A stretch of DNA of 64,000 nt from contig JAODTK010004343.1 of assembly GCA_026419785.1 (NCBI GenBank), forward strand, positions 62,001-126,000, read 5' to 3'. Origin of the DNA: Sclerodactyla briareus. Lineage: Eukaryota; Echinodermata; Holothuroidea; Dendrochirotida; Sclerodactylidae. This document shows positions 62,301-64,000 of the stretch, in pieces. The notes under the pieces were generated by a model. That model worked only from the letters and a program-made list of their open reading frames with translations. It was not told the origin of the DNA and searched no databases. Position 1 is the stretch's first letter. Each line of letters starts with the position of its first letter. A program made the position numbers and the translations under genes.

Positions 62301-63932
62301 AGTAGCAGATAAGAACAAATTCATGGACCTGGATGATGGTACTTTCAGTGGACTGCACTGATTCTTACTACTTGCCAATAAAATTTTATCTAGATTAATT
62401 TTTTTTATTAACCTTCATTCCCATCATCACTTTTCTGTCCCATGTACGTAGTAACAGCAATGTTGTCAGACAAGGGATTACAGCTGCATGAGAAATTGTA
62501 ACACAGGCAGGAATCTTTAGTTTGAGGCCAACAGGCTCAAGTTTCCATCAATGGTGGTGTAATCTTCGCTTCTGTCATCTCTCCCAGGGAGATGCAATTC
62601 AGAATTTTGGATGACGTATAGAAGAACATTTTGCATATTTTACCAAATGGCCAGTATTAGCTACTAGGGATTTTTCCCTCTGTCTTTCAACTCCTTTCAC
62701 TCGTTCACTTCACTCGACAATGTACAATAGCTGATTAGATCAATAATGAGAATAACTTATTCCTCTTTCCAGAGTATGTGGTAACGGCATGTCGGTCCAG
62801 CTCAGGGATCACTGCTGCTAGGAATTGTTACAACAGGCAGGCACCTCAGTTTGAGGCCATCGGCTCAAGTTTCATCAGTGGTGTTATCCCCTGCCGGGTG
62901 TCTTTCGTTATTCCCGGGGAGATGATTTCAGATTGTGGATGACATTCAACTCCAAGCACCTGGTCCTCATCCAAGGCACCGGGCCAGCATGACTGCAGTG
63001 AAGCACCCGCAATGTTGATAGTCCTCCATCACGGCCATGATCTGCTCAATGTAAAGGATGCAGTGTGGGGGTGTCTGGTATTCTTCGTAACTTCAATCTC
63101 TGCAATGGTTTGGTCATCTGCAATCTTCGTCTCTCCTCGTTCTCGTTCAACACCAGTCCACCATCGTAGAACTGACTGCATCTGGATTGAATTAAATCAT
63201 GGAAATAATTATTAGAACTACAGTACTATTGATGTGTAGTATGTTTGAACGACATATTTTCTCAGATTAGTTAGAACAAGTAAGAATTTCTATTGTAATA
63301 TACAATTTAAAATATAATAAAGCCCAATTTTATGAAGTCATTTATCACTGAAACAAACAGTTTTCAGTATCACCCCTTTTTTTGGTATAATAAGGTCCTA
63401 ATAGGTGCTCACTGGACATTCATTTTTACCACTCACTGTGTCACTTCATTGAATCCCACTGGGGACATTCCACTGGGGTTACCACATATGGCTTTCCTAC
63501 TTTCCGAAACAACAAGTGAAAAGAGACAATAAAGAAAAAGATCTCCAGGCCTTGACAGTTGGTGTTACTTTGCTCCGGAGAGCTTACTGAATTTTGCATT
63601 ATGCTTCATTCATAGATAAGTTTATTGTTACACTTTCTGTTACCTATATAACAGTAAATTTAGGCAGTTTGTAATCATAAGTCTTCTTTTGTGTTTTTGA
63701 AAAATCCATGATACACTAACCTTCTGGCCATTGTCCATTCACTCCTCTGCTCTCTTTCTGTCATAACCACATTCTTATCAATGGAATTTATGATAAGGTG
63801 CTAACAATTTCTCATTGGGCTTCTGAGGCCAATCTGTAGCAGTCCTTTCTTTAAGATTCGTAACATCAAAAACAGTGATGATTTTTCCTCTCCTTCACGG
63901 AAGTCAAGGATGGTAATTCCCTGGAGTTTCAA
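56012..63932 (-). CDS. Candidate multi-exon host gene with ZU5-like and death-domain-like exons (partial)
   Basis: This is a span for a proposed gene built from the exons listed separately below. Seen: at least nine short open segments on the minus strand, most starting right after a pyrimidine-rich stretch ending in AG and several ending at AG/GT. In order they read as an unassigned domain, a ZU5-type beta domain, linker exons, then a split death-domain-like region ending in a stop at 56012-56014. Known: ZU5 followed by a death domain occurs in UNC5 netrin receptors, PIDD and ankyrin-type proteins, where the ZU5-UPA pair holds the death domain inactive until signalling. Inferred: an intracellular signalling or apoptosis-type adaptor, or the tail of a receptor. 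No transmembrane segment or start codon was found, so the 5' part probably lies beyond the window. Single-base frame breaks occur inside several exons. It could be a pseudogene, or a real gene in a noisy assembly. Confidence 0.5.
56663..56732 (-). CDS. Short 70 bp candidate exon with good splice borders
   Basis: It is bounded by the acceptor TTTTTATCAG and the donor CTGAAG|GTAATA. Frames read VTELCKENTSWGGIINQ, or DGAMQGEYFLGWHHKPVSLP before a TGA close to the donor. The splice signals are the main support. Confidence 0.3.
57028..57385 (+). repeat. Composite repeat 3: start module plus one unit
   Basis: Starts CCAGAAAGTGAAAGGCTTAG and has TATCAAGCTAAGCATTGTC. One unit follows with AAGGAAAGCTGCATACCGAT and TCAGACCAGACATTC. 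It lies in a proposed intron of the candidate gene, antisense to it. Confidence 0.8.
57572..57654 (-). CDS. Short candidate exon
   Basis: A good acceptor (GAATATTTTCAG) precedes two open frames. One reads EINQDGAVATGKVRTEIHSA; the other reads GYREGPDGNPLGITELTKR and stops. The second resembles the start of the 59774 exon (G-Y-x-x-G-P). No donor is evident. It could be an alternative or decayed linker exon. Confidence 0.25.
58703..58853 (-). CDS. Exon resembling the first half of a death domain
   Basis: It begins after CATTACAAAG and ends at the donor GGAG|GTAACA. The frame reads FLRELGLIGLHVAEHPDMRK. After a one-base break it reads IPLISRIADDWKLD, and after a second break LAYN and MRTQNRR. 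The pattern 'I-A-x-D-W-K-x-L-A' is the signature of helices 1 and 2 of death domains, which mediate homotypic assembly in apoptotic and immune signalling. The second half would come from the 56300-56012 exon. Confidence 0.4.
59200..59381 (-). CDS. Weak candidate exon, serine-rich or proline-rich depending on frame
   Basis: An acceptor-like ACACCTTCCAG at 59382 is followed by a GC-richer stretch. One frame reads KVNDASSSSSSGRVVQPRG before a stop. The next frame reads VDAPNDDGPGADRPPRSP and stays open. The composition would suit a disordered linker. No donor stands out, and the frame cannot be chosen from sequence alone. Confidence 0.2.
59608..59774 (-). CDS. Exon of unassigned function in the candidate ZU5/death gene
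   Basis: The acceptor ATTAATTCTCAG is followed by an open frame of about 55 residues. It starts GYKGGPGAVKDVTLIAQSDE, continues SLRILLKEDLAERICLL, and stops at 59608-59610. A strong donor-like AG|GTGAGA lies about 10 bp beyond the stop, so one indel could restore splicing. A UPA-like helix-strand region is possible but unproven. Confidence 0.4.
60008..60198 (-). CDS. Exon of unassigned function in the candidate ZU5/death gene
   Basis: The segment opens after the acceptor CATTCTTCAG and is open for about 63 residues. It begins QDRMCAEERSRISSRQG, then reads FELTPAERDRILRDRTLDQL, and ends at a TGA (60008-60010). Charged, helix-like composition suggests a real coding exon rather than chance. I do not recognise the domain. 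Its place between the ZU5-like and death-domain-like exons is where a UPA domain sits in UNC5-type proteins, but the residues do not show UPA convincingly. Confidence 0.4.
60925..61520. repeat. Two-unit direct repeat inside the candidate gene, period ~336 bp
   Basis: The segment from about 60925 to 61185 recurs from about 61262 to 61520. Shared landmarks are TCCACTGAAGCC, a TTTTGTAGTTTACT-like stretch, TTGGACA..TTTTATCG and TTTTCAGGTTA. On the minus strand each unit carries a TAG acceptor followed by GGCTTCAGTGGAAT, which reads G-F-S-G-I before stops. The exon-like start may have been duplicated along with intron sequence. The period is close to that of the duplicated ZU5 half exon. Confidence 0.6.
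61540..61662 (-). CDS. Exon closing the ZU5-like domain
   Basis: After the acceptor ACGGTTCAG the frame reads VSGGFCRKQVQFTGSFYGIY, then TLPGSYLDYNEDCESRNCCG, and stops at TAA (61540-61542). The stretch 'V-x-F-T-G-x-F-Y-G-I-Y' resembles the last ZU5 strand ('V-x-V-x-x-x-H-F-S-x-x-G-V-Y'). The cysteine-rich tail has no match I recognise. A GT just before the stop could serve as a donor, so the stop need not be real. Confidence 0.4.
   Translation of the reverse strand, partial: VSGGFCRKQVQFTGSFYGIYTLPGSYLDYNEDCESRNCCG
61760..61905 (-). CDS. Exon continuing the ZU5-like domain
   Basis: A strong acceptor (TTGTTTCATTGTGCAG) precedes an open frame reading LLLEDNKTKVRLGDYVIP and PHYICLANGR. A one-base break follows, then WEIKLKVEDDTYKLMGDASV. 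It ends at a plausible donor, AAG|GTGGTA. The 'W-E-I-x-L-x-V-E-D-D-x-Y-x-L-x-G-D' pattern is typical of the late strands of ZU5 domains. Downstream position and frame content fit the preceding ZU5 exon. Confidence 0.5.
62413..62616 (-). CDS. Duplicated partial ZU5-like exon
   Basis: About 180 bp is a clear direct repeat of the second half of the ZU5-like exon some 340 bp away. One frame reads GEMTEAKITPPLMET, another LEPVGLKLKIPACVTISHA, and a third DNIAVTTYMGQKSDDGNEG, so two single-base indels separate the pieces. It ends at a good donor (GAAG|GTTAAT), unlike the longer copy. The first half of the domain is absent; similarity starts abruptly at CGTCATCCA. It may be an alternative exon, a recent tandem duplication, or a collapsed haplotype artefact. 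Confidence 0.4.
62755..63181 (-). CDS. Exon encoding a ZU5-like domain (N-terminal two thirds)
   Basis: The exon follows the acceptor TTCAATCCAG. It reads about 47 residues ending FTLSRSWP, meets a TGA, and in the same frame continues WRTINIAGASLQ, GALDEDQVLGVECHPQ and ITPLMKLEPM. After one or two indels it reads AVIPELDRHAVTTYSG. Known for ZU5: a glycine or alanine and proline turn before an 'ALPEDQ-IxVEV' strand, then 'SPxVxLxPxGLxFxxPVxVxIPH'. The order and spacing of those features match well here. ZU5 folds as a beta sandwich in UNC5, ankyrins, ZO-1 and PIDD and is cytoplasmic. The internal TGA and frame changes are the weak points; a sequencing error or decay would both explain them. 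The next exon downstream (61905-61760) continues the fold. Confidence 0.5.
63781..63932 (-). CDS. Exon, unassigned domain upstream of the ZU5-like exon
   Basis: The exon opens after the acceptor TTTCATTAG and starts LKLQGITILDFREGEE. A run of five A at about 63879 appears one base short. Adding one A continues the frame as IITVFDVTNLKERTATDWP and on to KLLAPYHKFH, followed by a stop at 63778-63780. The composition (alternating hydrophobic stretches, DWP, PYHKF) is clearly protein-like, but I do not recognise the family. It lies about 600 bp upstream of the ZU5-like exon on the same strand. No GT donor is obvious before the stop, so it could be the last exon of a neighbouring gene instead. Confidence 0.4.
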
Positions 63933-64000
63933 CTAATGAAATCCGTCGCACAAGATGGTTTTTTTTGTTTTTTTTTTTCCCCCCCCCCCCCCCCCCCCAA

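Noticed and set aside
63975-64000. Poly-C end of the window as a telomere or real contig end
   Set aside because: Homopolymer without telomeric units; more likely low-quality sequence or another G/C run.

Overview
The window looks like eukaryotic nuclear DNA from an animal, most probably a marine invertebrate. Coding signal is sparse and broken into short exons with AG/GT borders. Retrotransposon relics of the CR1/L2, Ty3/gypsy and DIRS classes are common. There are long microsatellites, many small terminal-inverted-repeat (TIR) elements, and the only plausible host gene carries ZU5-like and death-domain-like exons. I lean towards a deuterostome (echinoderm, hemichordate or cephalochordate), but this is inference from repeat and domain style. 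No bacterial, organellar or viral gene layout is visible. Homopolymer runs of 12-20 G or C and single-base frame breaks in otherwise clean peptides suggest either heavy decay or an assembly with residual indel errors, so exon borders and frames are approximate.

Layout: 1-6 kb holds two copies of a palindrome-bearing repeat, a two-unit tandem repeat, and a Ty3/gypsy reverse transcriptase relic split by the 3' end of an L2-like LINE with an (ATT)n tail. From 6 to 12 kb I see only microsatellites and unassigned DNA. From 11.98 to 20.93 kb there is a large imperfect palindrome whose arms are built of a GTGACGATG-type repeat. Inside it lie a minus-strand DIRS-like RNase H/tyrosine-recombinase relic (12.3-13.5 kb), a higher-order satellite (14.4-16.7 kb) and three TIR elements nested inside one another (17.06-20.44 kb). 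A 1.1 kb CATT array follows (21.5-22.7 kb). Next come a foldback element, a minus-strand L2-like LINE 3' end (25.7-26.1 kb) and a complex tandem array (27.6-28.7 kb).

From 30.4 to 36.0 kb one plus-strand CR1-like LINE is cut into three pieces by two different minus-strand LINEs, one of them with an RNase H domain. From 36.9 to 37.8 kb, and again at 50.9-51.7 kb, a dispersed repeat ends in an AC microsatellite; one copy has grown to about 63 AC units. The 39.9-45.6 kb stretch collects several relatives of the small TIR family. From 50.2 to 57.4 kb there are composite repeats with a shared start module and a variable number of ~300 bp units rich in TGACCTC.

The last 8 kb (56.0-63.9 kb, minus strand) is the best candidate for a host gene. 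A series of short open exons with good acceptor sites reads first as a ZU5-type domain (63.18 to 61.54 kb), then through unassigned linker exons, and ends in exons resembling a death domain (58.85 and 56.3-56.0 kb). That order is known from UNC5/PIDD-type signalling proteins. I infer an adaptor or receptor-tail protein, but family and completeness cannot be settled by reading alone.
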